Shown in pieces: positions 12,458 to 26,700 of a DNA stretch of 64,000 bases. Positions within the stretch are counted from its first letter, which is position 1. Each line of letters opens with the position of its first letter. Source of the DNA: Phorcus lineatus (Eukaryota > Mollusca > Gastropoda > Trochida > Trochidae); NCBI GenBank assembly GCA_921293015.1, contig OV121089.1, forward strand, positions 43,781,220 through 43,845,219, written 5' to 3'. Below the pieces are notes generated by a model. The model did no database searches. It had not been told where the DNA came from and was given only the letters and a program-made list of their open reading frames with translations. Made by a program: the position numbers and the translations under genes.

Positions 12458-12556
12458 TCAGTAGCGAGTGTGACCACCCTTAGCATCAAATAAAGCAAGT
12501 TCACGTCTCCACATTGAAGTCTTCAGGGGTCGGATGATCATCAGTGACTTCCATAT
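12458..12556 (-). pseudogene. Truncated Tc1/mariner transposase 3' end (array copy 1)
   Basis: On the minus strand the segment ends in GGHTRY followed by TGA. That is the classic C-terminal signature of Tc1/mariner transposases. The fragment is cut off at 12556 by the array junction, whereas the same sequence in copy 3 continues into the rest of the transposase. This shows that the duplication breakpoint lies inside the transposon. Confidence 0.65.
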
Positions 12557-15500
12557 TCCAAAAGAATATTTTATAAATATTTGCACCAATATATGTATTT
12601 GTATATTCAACAACACAATTAGTCTTTTAATCTCTATTCCGTTAGAGTTGTATTAATAAAATATATTAAGGCTATTCCGATGAACAATCTATCAACGTAT
12701 AGAGTCGCAAAAAGCGTATAAACCAAACAAAGCCACGCTGTCGTTCACGCATAAAGAGTTGTCGAATGAAATTCAAGTTTTGAAAATATTTATGTATACA
12801 TAATGGTAAGTAGATATTTCTAACACTATATTTCAAACACATAACTACAACTCTCACCTCTCAATTTACAGTCTTAATCATATGTAAAATATCGATTAAA
12901 ATATTTGATCACAAATTTTTAAGTTCAAATTTTTCAGGCGTGAACAGTTTCTCCGTTTACAGTCATCTTGACCTGTCTCTCTCGCCAGCGCTACATTATC
13001 TTCTCGTTGTCCCAATCCACAAAGCAGAAAAACAAATGTCACATATAATGGTACAACTGTAGATCGTTACTTGTATAAAAATCATCAATTCAAAGGAAAG
13101 AAACTGTTTTGCGTTTACAAAAGATATTTCATTGTTTACATTTTGATATTTAGTGTCCCATTTATCTTAATTAGGTTTTCATCTATTTAGATGTGACTCG
13201 TGCGAAACTAAAACAAAGTTACAAAGCACTATCCAGATGTTATTTGAATATTCAACTCTTTCTTTTGTAAACATGATATGTTTGTACATGCACTCGGTTA
13301 CTTAACAAATGTTGTCAGTGAATAATATGATATGTTTACCATTAACATACGGCAGTCAGACAAAAACTGCCTGAAAAACTATGTAAGGTTGACGTATAAT
13401 GTTGCTGCTTAATATCGGTCACGAACTATAATGAACTGCATTGCTCGTACGATTTTGAGTTGTATATTAACTTAAGTAATTTAGACCTGTTGAACCTAAA
13501 CAGGACGAGTCCTCAATATACAACCTTCAAATTCGATTATTAATGTGGATCTCATATCGATCTCGATGTAATTGTTCAGTCATGCGTTTACAAGGATGCA
13601 TAAAACGGTTTTATGTCAGTTGTAATATAAAATATAATAAGTATGGATATTTGTGTATGCGCCAGTCCATACATGCCATGCTCCAATGCATGCTCATGGC
13701 GCTACATAAGTAAGAAATGAAATATGAATGATTATACAAAATATATTCCACAGTAAAACATATTTACTAGACTCACATATAGTCCCTGAAAAAAAGGTTT
13801 CACTAAAATGTAATTTGTATTTTTTGTAATTAAATAATACAAATAGGAGTTACTTGTAACTTGATTAATTATCAATGCTTAATTTCACGCCTTTGGCTGA
13901 GGCAACTAGACTTGCCAACATTTTCTAGACTTAAGAAGGCTCCTTTAATATTTTGCCATAAGGTCTGAATGACAGACTTCATGTTTACTTGTGTCTTGTC
14001 TAGTTTGAAACAACATTTGTTTAACATCTTCTTGGCAAAACAAGGCTAAGTAAGTCTATATAAGTGATTATTGATAGATTCCTAAAGTCTCTTGGAACAA
14101 CATTAGAAACCTATAACTTGAACATAATCTAATTAAACTGAACTATTCTAAACAACTCGTATAAATACACGATCAAAAGAAACGACACAAGTTAAAATGA
14201 AAATCACCCTTGGGTGTTTAAGAATCCTTTCAATTTGTTATACAATAATTACAAAAGCCAACTAAATTAAGCTTTGATCTTCTGCATTTTTGTTATCATC
14301 GCTTTGATATAGTCTTAACCAGGCAAGACAGGATAGTGAAATAAAGCTTATGTGGCGTGAATGATGACGTCGCACATAAATGAGGGAAAACAAATACATT
14401 TCTGAGATGACACATTTTGTTGAACACATGGTGTGCGTTGATAAAGGAAATAACTTTCTTGAGCCAGCAACCTTGAAGACTGGGCGAGGGGGCGCCCCAT
14501 TGTCAGACACTTAATTTAACAGATTTACAAAGGCTGTTGCCCATCAAGAAAATGGAATCTTCCAACAAATACCCCACTTGTTATACAGCAGGGTCAAAAA
14601 TGACAGAAATGGATCCTTCCTTGAGTTGACCCCAACTCATACCCCACTTTTTGTTGCCACTTGGCAAGAAAGATTGTAAAATGACAAAAAGATGATTGTA
14701 CCAAAGTGAAAATATTTTGACACAACTCGCTGATTAAAATTATGTCAAAGGCAAACGGTACGGCTTGCGTAACGGAGCCTGGTGAGATCTGCACACGTAA
14801 TCTAATGGAGCATTTAAGACTTCCTTTTAATGAGAATTGTCGATATATGTATAGACATATTCATGAATTGTTTGTATTTTCCATATACATGTTACAATGT
14901 TGACCATATATAATTTTATCTTATGTTGTTCCTGTATCAATATGTTTTTCCATCTGATATAGCTATAATTGAAGGACCTTAGAAGATTGGTTCAGTCAGA
15001 AACATCCTACATGTATGGTTCCTCTTTCTTGTTTTATATTGATAATTTACAATAAAATGTTTCTCAGGTATGAATATTTTATATATACTTTCTTCAAGGA
15101 TCTTGTTCTTTTTAAGGTTTGCGATATCGTACCATTTATATAAATGCAACATATCTATTATAAATCGATACTAAGATATCGCGTTGCACGAGTCTACTAA
15201 ATTACTAAACTACATGTAGAGTTTTGCTGAAGGTAACTTTTCATTAATATTTTACTTGTATCAAGTGCAATAATATATAGTTTATCGTATCTACTATGAT
15301 GATTGTCTTAAATGATACATTTATTTTTCCACTATGGTCACTTCATGTCACGCCATGGCCGAGGTGAATTGTGATACCCCTCGGCCACACATTTAGTTGA
15401 TGTATTCATTATGTTTACAGAATAAACTCAACGCCCCAGTCTATTCTATCAGGGGCCAAGAGGCGCATGATATGCCACATAATCAGGAATAACTTATATG

Positions 15501-15780
15501 TATTTAACAATTATCTGGTTTCATGTCATTATTAATTTTCATATCATAGTGAGTATATTTATGATTAGTAAGTGTATACCATGATCTATTTAATACTCGT
15601 AGTTTTGAATCTACAAGAAACCTGGCGTGTCACATCACTGAAGGAGCTCATCTTTGTCGATCTTATTTCTCAATTATTCATGAGTCTTTTTACGATTCAA
15701 GTAAACATCTGTTCATCAATTAATCATCTGTGTAACTGTGTATTAAAGACAGTTTGTGCGGTGACTAAGTAAATTACAAG

Positions 15781-15859
15781 ATGCGACTGACATGGAGAGA
15801 GGTGCATTTTGGCATCGTACTGATTTTCTACTGCTTCTTCACACCTTGTACGAGAACAG
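15781..15859 (+). CDS. Signal-peptide first exon, tandem copy 2
   Basis: This exon is identical to the copy at 10824-10902: ATG, 26 residues with a hydrophobic core, phase 1, donor GTAAGT. It is intact and could serve as an alternative first exon to the lectin-like body exons from 24224. The preceding ~400 bases, including two GC hairpins, are also conserved, so each copy may carry its own promoter. Confidence 0.6.
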
Positions 15860-17428
15860 GTAAGTTAATTATATTACTTACATTCGAAGATAAATATCAA
15901 CTTTAAATTTGATACCATCCTAAAATCATGTTTATACTTTGGTTATACCTCTGATAATTTATTTCAAATGAAAAAGGAAGTGATCGCAATTAATTTTAGC
16001 CGTGTAGTCAATTGCAAGATATAATGACTTTCATCACATCATAAATGTTTTTTTGCCGTTAAATAGGTAAAGTCGTCGTTTCGACCAACTTTCATCCTGT
16101 TATGCATGGTAATTTTCATTTGTTATGGAAGCCAACTACAACCACAATGCAACCACATGAGATTTTATACTCGATGTACTTATAGACTTGGGAGATACTT
16201 TTACTAATAAGAAGGATTTCTCAGTTATTCGGGGTACAAATGCTTAGCAAACATTATGTGTCGATCATTCAAAAAGATTAATCTTTGACCAATCTCATTG
16301 AAATCAGTTCGAAACTTGTCCCTTGTACCTTGCTGCGTTTCTTGATGTGACCACGGCTCTTATTTTCAGACGGCCGTGACTGCCAGATTTCGTCAGCCAA
16401 TGAGCATCGTGGCTGAAAGACAATAGCAACTTTTGAATTGAAATTAAAAAAATCTCATTTAACCTAAGTATCTCGGGATTCGAGCTATTTCTGACCCTAG
16501 AAAAGCCGAGCTGTTATGAAAGCAAAATGATTGTGCGTTTGTATACTATCATGACGAATACACTCACATTTGGTCGGAAACCTAAATGCAACAATAATTC
16601 TGTTCATTTTTAGGTTATCTATCAAAATATTTGACAAAACATTTTTCAAAGCGTCCCCTTACATTCAACTTTCCGCAATCTTTGCTGATCAGACAAAAAC
16701 GAAATGTATGTTAGAATAATTGAAGGTGAAAGGTCACAGTCAAGGCCGTCTGACAAATCAATTCAAGAACCGTAGCGAGGTAGGAGGGCAAGTTTCGATC
16801 TGATTTAAATGAGACTGATTTTTTAAAACAATATTCTTTAACCTGTACCAACATACTATGTGGTTCATTAAGTACTTTTCATTAATAACACATTTGGCTT
16901 GTGTATCAGTTTACAAACATTGATATTATTTTATTGTTTAGTGGAAGAATTTCCTCTCTTTGAACGTTTTAACAGTGTTAATAAGTGTCATTTTTACTAA
17001 ATGCATTTTCAGGTAATAGATTTACCGAGGATTTTAATTCCAATCAAACTGCAAACCTATTTAATTATCAGATTGATTTTATTAGGTTATAGTCCAGCTT
17101 GTGGTTTGAGTCGCACAATCTGAATTAATCAAGCTTTTTGTTTCGTTATTTTGTTTTGAGAAGAATTTAAACTACAAGGCAAAAGAAAGGTTTCACTCAT
17201 TTTTAAAGACTATAAAATGAAAATAACGCAGATATGAGAGTTCAGACGATTGCTTTATAAATAGATACATGTGTCCAATATTCTCTTTAAAGAACATTCC
17301 AATGTCGGCATTTAAGTTGCCCCAATACACAAGGAAAGAGAAAGGGGTGCGATATTTTTTTAAAATGTGGAGTTAAAATACAAGTACACAGAAACCTTCA
17401 GTAGTCACAGAAATCACGGAGTCTGTCA

Positions 17429-17527
17429 TCAGTAGCGAGTGTGACCACCCTTAGCATCAAATAAAGCAAGTTCACGTCTCCACATTGAAGTCTTCAGGGG
17501 TCGGATGATCATCAGTGACTTCCATAT
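17429..17527 (-). pseudogene. Truncated Tc1/mariner transposase 3' end (array copy 2)
   Basis: This fragment matches that at 12458-12556: minus-strand GGHTRY-stop, truncated at the array junction. In copy 3 the last residue is changed to Cys (GGHTRC). Confidence 0.65.
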
Positions 17528-20500
17528 TCCAAAAGAATATTTTATAAATATTTGCACCAATATATGTATTTGTATATTCAACAACACAATTAGTCTTTTA
17601 ATCTCTATTCCGTTAGAGTTGTATTAATAAAATATATTAAGGCTATTCCGATGAACAATCTATCAACGTATAGAGTCGCAAAAAGCGTATAAACCAAACA
17701 AAGCCACGCTGTCGTTCACGCATAAAGAGTTGTCGAATGAAATTCAAGTTTTGAAAATATTTATGTATACATAATGGTAAGTAGATATTTCTAACACTAT
17801 ATTTCAAACACATAACTACAACTCTCACCTCTCAATTTACAGTCTTAATCATATGTAAAATATCGATTAAAATATTTGATCACAAATTTTTAAGTTCAAA
17901 TTTTTCAGGCGTGAACAGTTTCTCCGTTTACAGTCATCTTGACCTGTCTCTCTCGCCAGCGCTACATTATCTTCTCGTTGTCCCAATCCACAAAGCAGAA
18001 AAACAAATGTCACATATAATGGTACAACTGTAGATCGTTACTTGTATAAAAATCATCAATTCAAAGGAAAGAAACTGTTTTGCGTTTACAAAAGATATTT
18101 CATTGTTTACATTTTGATATTTAGTGTCCCATTTATCTTAATTAGGTTTTCATCTATTTAGATGTGACTCGTGCGAAACTAAAACAAAGTTACAAAGCAC
18201 TATCCAGATGTTATTTGAATATTCAACTCTTTCTTTTGTAAACATGATATGTTTGTACATGCACTCGGTTACTTAACAAATGTTGTCAGTGAATAATATG
18301 ATATGTTTACCATTAACATACGGCAGTCAGACAAAAACTGCCTGAAAAACTATGTAAGGTTGACGTATAATGTTGCTGCTTAATATCGGTCACGAACTAT
18401 AATGAACTGCATTGCTCGTACGATTTTGAGTTGTATATTAACTTAAGTAATTTAGACCTGTTGAACCTAAACAGGACGAGTCCTCAATATACAACCTTCA
18501 AATTCGATTATTAATGTGGATCTCATATCGATCTCGATGTAATTGTTCAGTCATGCGTTTACAAGGATGCATAAAACGGTTTTATGTCAGTTGTAATATA
18601 AAATATAATAAGTATGGATATTTGTGTATGCGCCAGTCCATACATGCCATGCTCCAATGCATGCTCATGGCGCTACATAAGTAAGAAATGAAATATGAAT
18701 GATTATACAAAATATATTCCACAGTAAAACATATTTACTAGACTCACATATAGTCCCTGAAAAAAAGGTTTCACTAAAATGTAATTTGTATTTTTTGTAA
18801 TTAAATAATACAAATAGGAGTTACTTGTAACTTGATTAATTATCAATGCTTAATTTCACGCCTTTGGCTGAGGCAACTAGACTTGCCAACATTTTCTAGA
18901 CTTAAGAAGGCTCCTTTAATATTTTGCCATAAGGTCTGAATGACAGACTTCATGTTTACTTGTGTCTTGTCTAGTTTGAAACAACATTTGTTTAACATCT
19001 TCTTGGCAAAACAAGGCTAAGTAAGTCTATATAAGTGATTATTGATAGATTCCTAAAGTCTCTTGGAACAACATTAGAAACCTATAACTTGAACATAATC
19101 TAATTAAACTGAACTATTCTAAACAACTCGTATAAATACACGATCAAAAGAAACGACACAAGTTAAAATGAAAATCACCCTTGGGTGTTTAAGAATCCTT
19201 TCAATTTGTTATACAATAATTACAAAAGCCAACTAAATTAAGCTTTGATCTTCTGCATTTTTGTTATCATCGCTTTGATATAGTCTTAACCAGGCAAGAC
19301 AGGATAGTGAAATAAAGCTTATGTGGCGTGAATGATGACGTCGCACATAAATGAGGGAAAACAAATACATTTCTGAGATGACACATTTTGTTGAACACAT
19401 GGTGTGCGTTGATAAAGGAAATAACTTTCTTGAGCCAGCAACCTTGAAGACTGGGCGAGGGGGCGCCCCATTGTCAGACACTTAATTTAACAGATTTACA
19501 AAGGCTGTTGCCCATCAAGAAAATGGAATCTTCCAACAAATACCCCACTTGTTATACAGCAGGGTCAAAAATGACAGAAATGGATCCTTCCTTGAGTTGA
19601 CCCCAACTCATACCCCACTTTTTGTTGCCACTTGGCAAGAAAGATTGTAAAATGACAAAAAGATGATTGTACCAAAGTGAAAATATTTTGACACAACTCG
19701 CTGATTAAAATTATGTCAAAGGCAAACGGTACGGCTTGCGTAACGGAGCCTGGTGAGATCTGCACACGTAATCTAATGGAGCATTTAAGACTTCCTTTTA
19801 ATGAGAATTGTCGATATATGTATAGACATATTCATGAATTGTTTGTATTTTCCATATACATGTTACAATGTTGACCATATATAATTTTATCTTATGTTGT
19901 TCCTGTATCAATATGTTTTTCCATCTGATATAGCTATAATTGAAGGACCTTAGAAGATTGGTTCAGTCAGAAACATCCTACATGTATGGTTCCTCTTTCT
20001 TGTTTTATATTGATAATTTACAATAAAATGTTTCTCAGGTATGAATATTGTATATATACTTTCTTCAAGGATCTTGTTCTTTTTAAGGTTTGCGATATCG
20101 TACCATTTATATAAATGCAACATATCTATTATAAATCGATACTAAGATATCGCGTTGCACGAGTCTACTAAATTACTAAACTACATGAAGAGTTTTGCTG
20201 AAGGTAACTTTTCATTAATATTTTACTTGTATCAAGTGCAATAATATATAGTTTATCGTATCTACTATGATGATTGTCTTAAATGATACATTTATTTTTC
20301 CACTATGGTCACTTCATGTCACGCCATGGCCGAGGTGAATTGTGATACCCCTCGGCCACACATTTAGTTGATGTATTCATTATGTTTACAGAATAAACTC
20401 AACGCCCCAGTCTATTCTATCAGGGGCCAAGAGGCGCATGATATGCCCCATAATCAGGAATAACTTATATGTATTTAACAATTATCTGGTTTCATGTCAT

Positions 20501-20751
20501 TATTAATTTTCATATCATAGTGAGTATATTTATGATTAGTAAGTGTATACCATGATCTATTTAATACTCGTAGTTTTGAATCTACAAGAAACCTGGCGTG
20601 TCACATCACTGAAGGAGCTCATCTTTGTCGATCTTATTTCTCAATTATTCATGAGTCTTTTTACGATTCAAGTAAACATCTGTTCATCAATTAATCATCT
20701 GTGTAACAGTGTATTAAAGACAGTTTGTGCGGTGACTTAGTAAATTACAAG

Positions 20752-23700
20752 ATGCGACTGACATGGAGAGAGGTGCATTTTGGCATCGTACTGATTTTCT
20801 ACTGCTTCTTCACACCTTGTACGAGAACAGGTAAGTTAATTATATTACTTACATTCGAAGATAAATATCAACTTTAAATTTGATACCATCCTAAAATCAT
20901 GTTTATACTTTGGTTATACCTCTGATAATTTATTTCAAATGAAAAAGGAAGTGATCGCAATTAATTTTAGCCGTGTAGTCAATTGCAAGATATAATGACT
21001 TTCATCACATCATAAATGTTTTTTTGCCGTTAAATAGGTAAAGTCGTCGTTTCGACCAACTTTCATCCTGTTATGCATGGTAATTTTCATTTGTTATGGA
21101 AGCCAACTACAACCACAATGCAACCACATGAGATTTTATACTCGATGTACTTATAGACTTGGGAGATACTTTTACTAATAAGAAGGATTTCTCAGTTATT
21201 TGGGGTACAAATGCTTAGCAAACATTATGTGTCGATCATTCAAAAAGATTAATCTTTGACCAATCTCATTGAAATCAGTTCGAAACTTGTCCCTTGTACC
21301 TTGCTGCGGTTCTTGATGTGACCACGGCTCTTATTTTCAGACGGCCGTGACTGCCAGATTTCGTCAGCCAATGAGCATCGTGGCTGAAAGACAATAGCAA
21401 CTTTTGAATTGAAATTAAAAAAATCTCATTTAACCTAAGTATCTCGGGATTCGAGCTATTTCTGACCCTAGAAAAGCCGAGCTGTTATGAAAGCAAAATG
21501 ATTGTGCGTTTGTATACTATCATGACGAATACACTCACATTTGGTCGGAAACCTAAATGCAACAATAATTCTGTTCATTTTTAGGTTATCTATCAAAATA
21601 TTTGACAAAACATTTTTCAAAGCGTCCCCTTACATTCAACTTTCCGCAATCTTTGCTGATCAGACAAAAACGAAATGTATGTTAGAATAATTGAAGGTGA
21701 AAGGTCACAGTCAAGGCCGTCTGACAAATCAATTCAAGAACCGTAGCGAGGTAGGAGGGCAAGTTTCGATCTGATTTAAATGAGACTGATTTTTTAAAAC
21801 AATATTCTTTAACCTGTACCAACATACTATGTGGTTCATTAAGTACTTTTCATTAATAACACATTTGGCTTGTGTATCAGTTTACAAACATTGATATTAT
21901 TTTATTGTTTAGTGGAAGAATTTCCTCTCTTTGAACGTTTTAACAGTGTTAATAAGTGTCATTTTTACTAAATGCATTTTCAGGTAATAGATTTACCGAG
22001 GATTTTAATTCCAATCAAACTGCAAACCTATTTAATTATCAGATTGATTTTATTAGGTTATAGTCCAGCTTGTGGTTTGAGTCGCACAATCTGAATTAAT
22101 CAAGCTTTTTGTTTCGTTATTTTGTTTTGAGAAGAATTTAAACTACAAGGCAAAAGAAAGGTTTCACTCATTTTTAAAGACTATAAAATGAAAATAACGC
22201 AGATATGAGAGTTCAGACGATTGCTTTATAAATAGATACATGTGTCCAATATTCTCTTTAAAGAACATTCCAATGTCGGCATTTAAGTTGCCCCAATACA
22301 CAAGGAAAGAGAAAGGGGTGCGATATTTTTAAAAAATGTGGAGTTAAAATACAAGTACACAGAAACCTTCAGTAGTCACAGAAATCACGGAGTCTGTCAT
22401 CAGCAGCGAGTGTGACCACCCTTAGCATCAATTAAAGCAAGTTCACGTCTCCACATTGAAGTCTTCAGGGGTCGGATGATCATCAGTGACTTCCATATGT
22501 TAAACAGAGCCGTCTCAGGTTCCAGCCGATCGTTTATAGATGGTACAAGCTGTCTCTATGTGATCCCAAAGGTGTTCAATGGGGTTCATATATGTTGAGC
22601 TGGCTGGCCATTGCAAAAAATTGACGTAAACTTTCTCAAAATAGTCGCTAACAATTCGGGCAGTTAAAGGTTTTGCGTTGTCGTGTTGCAATATCAATCT
22701 CCTAAGCTGTTGTTGGATGAAAGAAACGACCACATCAGTGCCACATCAATGTATCGCTGACCAGTCAGATGCCCGAGCGTACGTCATTTGGGCACAAATC
22801 CCTCAAAACACCATGATGCCTCCGCCTCCAAAAGCAAATTGGCGCGAGACGCTCACCCTTCGTTGACAAACTTGAACCCTGCCATCGTTCCTGAAAAGGT
22901 AAACCTAACCTCGTCTGTAAACATCAACCTCTCTCAGTCCTGTTCTTACCACCGGCTTACCGTACGTGTCAATAGCAGTGTAAACGGGTCAAAGTCATTC
23001 CACGAAAGGGCGGTGGTCTCGTTTACTAGCCAAACGAAGTGGACGAAGGATTGTTCTGATGACATGACCGAGTGCCGACGCCGCTGTTAATTTCGCCTTT
23101 ACGAATCGCTTCGGAGGTGAATCGGCCTTATGTAACAATCTTCAGCCACAGTTACACCTGGCATATGAAAAGTTTATTCACTTTCTACCGATCTTGGTGC
23201 AAATATCATGTAATTTGGGTTTGGTTTAAACGTCAATAAAATAACTTCAGCAGACATGACAAAGCGTCTCCAATCTCTTGTGCTAAAATTCGGATTTTGG
23301 CATGATCAAAAGGACAGAAGGCGTCACATTTCTCACATCCTAAATTTCGATTAAAATGTTCCAATTTTACTTTCTCAGAAAAAAAATAAGCAAAATCATA
23401 TTGACTTGATGCAAACGAACAAACATGTCTCGGTTTTAAAGTTCATTATTACTCATAAAAAGAATTTTTAGGGAAAAATAAGATTTACAGTTATAAAAAA
23501 TTTGACCCCTGGTCACTTCAATGACCTGCCAAAAACTATTACGGTTAACTGTACGGTATAGCGTATGTTTGCGTTAAAGGGAAATGGATCTTCACTTATG
23601 TATTAAAAAATAACAATTACCCGTTTCTTTTTCGCAATGCTACCATGCTTCAAACAAATGCCAATTTACATGATATTTGCACTACGATTCAACAAACTTT

Positions 23701-26700
23701 TGGAATGCAGCTGTTCTCGATCTTGGTCTGTCCCGTTTCTATCCTTTCTGCGTGTAGCCTTCTGATGGTGGTTTTGCCTTTTGACGTTTGAGAGCCCCAA
23801 TAGTGGACATACCGATCGCTTGGTCACATGCGCTTGCGTAAGTCTTGTGATACTTTTGGTGGCCTTATGTCACTAAAAGTCTGCTCTTTCATAGAAGGGT
23901 ATTTATGCGATATTGCCACACGTGCATCACAAACCATGCATCAAAACACGTTTTCCACGTATTTGTGGATGCACAATTCCAGTGGCTGCGTTCGATGCGA
24001 TGCGCTCGTGTAGAGGAAACGATGTAGTAATGCTATCATTTCCTGCCTAGAATTACACCCGTACCAGCCCTCTTAATGTTTTCATGACTAAACACAAAAG
24101 CGAAGCCGTTCTTTTGCCACGGAGTTTAAGAAAGTAACATTAACATTATGTACAGATAAATATTTACATGGGAAATTGGATATCAAAGTGTACGTTTATT
24201 ATGGTTAACTCATTTCATTTCAGACAGAGTTGTATATGAGCTCCAGAAAGGTCGTAAGTATTATTGGTTCACTATATATTTCCTTAAAGCGATGTACATA
24301 GTACATAAGAAACACATTATATGGATAACAACTTTTGTGTTGTGAAACATTGATCTGATGGAGGGTATGACGGTTTAAAGTATTAAAGAGGAGAAGTAAC
24401 GCATAAATTTGATTATTACAAATTATTATGTCTATTCGCTTCACTTATAAGAATCAACAGAGCCCAGAAAATGAGAAAAAAATACCATTTAATTCGACTA
24501 CTAGGCGACCTTTTATACCCCTGTTTTGGATAACCGCCTAATGAGTCTCGCAAACGCTTAGACCAAATCACCGAAGCATGACTCGAATCCATGGCCACGC
24601 CCAGTGTGTGACGTGCTAGGCGTCAGCTGAAGGTCCAGCCCTTTGATTTTCTATGTATTTTTAAGCTTATTCAACAGCAAAATAGAGGCAATAGCATGAC
24701 CGAAAGAATTCCAAAATACGATGTGTTACTCCTTCATGATATCAACTTTCCTTCTCAGTCGTCAAAATTTATTTTGATTGTCTGTGACAATCCTTGGACG
24801 CGGTTTTCTTGAGTGGGTTAATATCACAAAGGTAAAGAACTTAGTCGGTGAGAGATCTACAACTATGGGATAATACGTAGTGTTATATCATGTATTTATC
24901 GATCTGAAATTCTAGATTGTCTCTAAAAAATGAAAGTTTTTGTAATAAACGGGAGACAATGTAAAAAAAGATTAATGTTTACTGTAGAAAAAAATATTTT
25001 GTTTCACTCTTCTTTAATGCCAACTAAGTACTTAGTGGATGATCCGTTTGTATTGAACTAACAAAATAATATTACATTGTTATCTAGTATAACATCTCGG
25101 CAGGACACGCCTCAGTGACCACGGGCCAGTTCAGTTCTGTTCACTGGTGCTAATTAGCTAGTGATTCGAAAAAGCCGTATTAAAGTTGTTTATCGGCCGA
25201 TTTCGAAAATTTAATTTCAGGTTACTGGCAAGTTAGAATACATATTTTATGAAACACGAAAGTTGCCATTGGTCATTTCAGTCGATCTTTAAAGTAGTGT
25301 CCTTAAACGGTTTTGTATTCGAAATGTTCAAGAGAATATTTGAGAAGGATGGACGCAGAGTTAAATGAGATACACACGGCCAACCAGGGTCTCATGAAAC
25401 ACTAACGTAACCTTGAAACACTTTATGTCTACGGTCCTTTACGTTTGTTAAGTCATATGTAAGAATTCCGGAAATGGGGTCAGAAGGCCGGTCGTGTTCA
25501 TTTAACCGTGCCGAACATACGATAAATTCAACAGGGAATCAACTTTGACTTCTAAAACTTCATGACTAATAGAGTTAAGAAAATATATACATCGCTTCTT
25601 AAACTTCAATATTTATTCTAAACTAGGGCCACGTTTCACTATTGTTGATATTATATTAATTGCTTCAAATTTGTGTTGAAAAAAGGTACCTTAGCCTCTA
25701 TGTATTCATGCTAAAAGTGGAAGAAATTGAGAAATTGGTCGATTTTGTTACCGTTTTAAACTACTTTCCTACAAATATATCTCAAATGTATACGTTGTTA
25801 TATCTAGAATAATATTTCAGGAAACACTATGTAACATTTAAATTCTTTACTTAATGATCTGTTGAATATAATAGTGTCTTTGACACTGCATGTTCTTAAT
25901 TGAGCTACTTCCCTTAGATTAGTGACCCCCTTACTCTCTTCGCTGCTGTCTTGCGATATAGGGACGTAGAGGAATATATCAATAGTAGGTACAAAATGGT
26001 CCCATGTAATTATGTCACTGGCTTTTAGAGATTTAGATAATCATTTCAATAACAGACCGGTGTATCCAACTCCTTTTTTGTAAAGATATAGACGTATATA
26101 CCTGTACGAGTCATAACACTAATAAATAGCCTACTTATAAGTAGTCTTAAAAGTAGCCATCACAGATCTAAATCTTTACATAATTTGATTTAGTCCATGG
26201 GGTTCGATCTGCTTAGACAAGTAGAGCTGCATGAATGGTCGGGTGTCCACATTCAAAGTCTTCCCCTGCATGCCCAGGGCTTTGGTTGACAGTCATGAGG
26301 CTATTGGGCCCTCTAACTACGCCTTATCTATCTTTGAGCAATAGCAGCTAGACGTTTCCCCAATTCTTTTTCTCACTTTGAGTGCGACAATGTCGGGAAC
26401 AATGTCGCTTTTCATCGTTGCATATAATTCTAACGTTATAAAGTCTAATAGCTTTATCTATGGTTTGTCCGTTGAACTTGAACAAACTCAAAAGTCATTA
26501 GCCAGTAGGGTTCTAATAACTACTTGGACAGTAGTTTTGGATATATAAAAACGCGGATGGTAATTATTTATAAATTGTTAATGTTCTGATAACATGCTTT
26601 TAAAATTTTAACTAAATCGATTGAGTTATAAGGACAGAAAATAAATTACAGGTCTTCGCTATAAACAAACTGAAGAACAAGAAATATACACTTAACGCAG

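Larger units (their letters stand above)
7624..22498 (+). repeat. Tandem triplication of a ~4.95 kb unit
   Basis: Three head-to-tail copies lie at about 7624-12556, 12557-17527 and 17528-22498. The periods are 4935 bases between copies 1 and 2 at the start of the unit and 4971 between copies 2 and 3. Two insertions account for the difference: about 22 bases in copies 2 and 3 near 13610 and 18580, and 14 bases near 16100 and 21070. Copies 2 and 3 differ by only a handful of substitutions; copy 1 is slightly more diverged. The internal junctions read TTCCATATTCCAAAAG, against TTCGAAAAAG at the left flank and TTCCATATGTTAAAC at the right flank. That is a short microhomology junction. Each copy carries a signal-peptide exon, a foldback repeat, a pair of small hairpins and, at its right end, the 3' piece of a Tc1-like transposase. 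Confidence 0.95.

Noticed and set aside
24540-24600. B-box-like GGATTCGAGTC on minus, possible tRNA or SINE
   Set aside because: No matching A-box at tRNA spacing and no body similar to the SINE family in this window.
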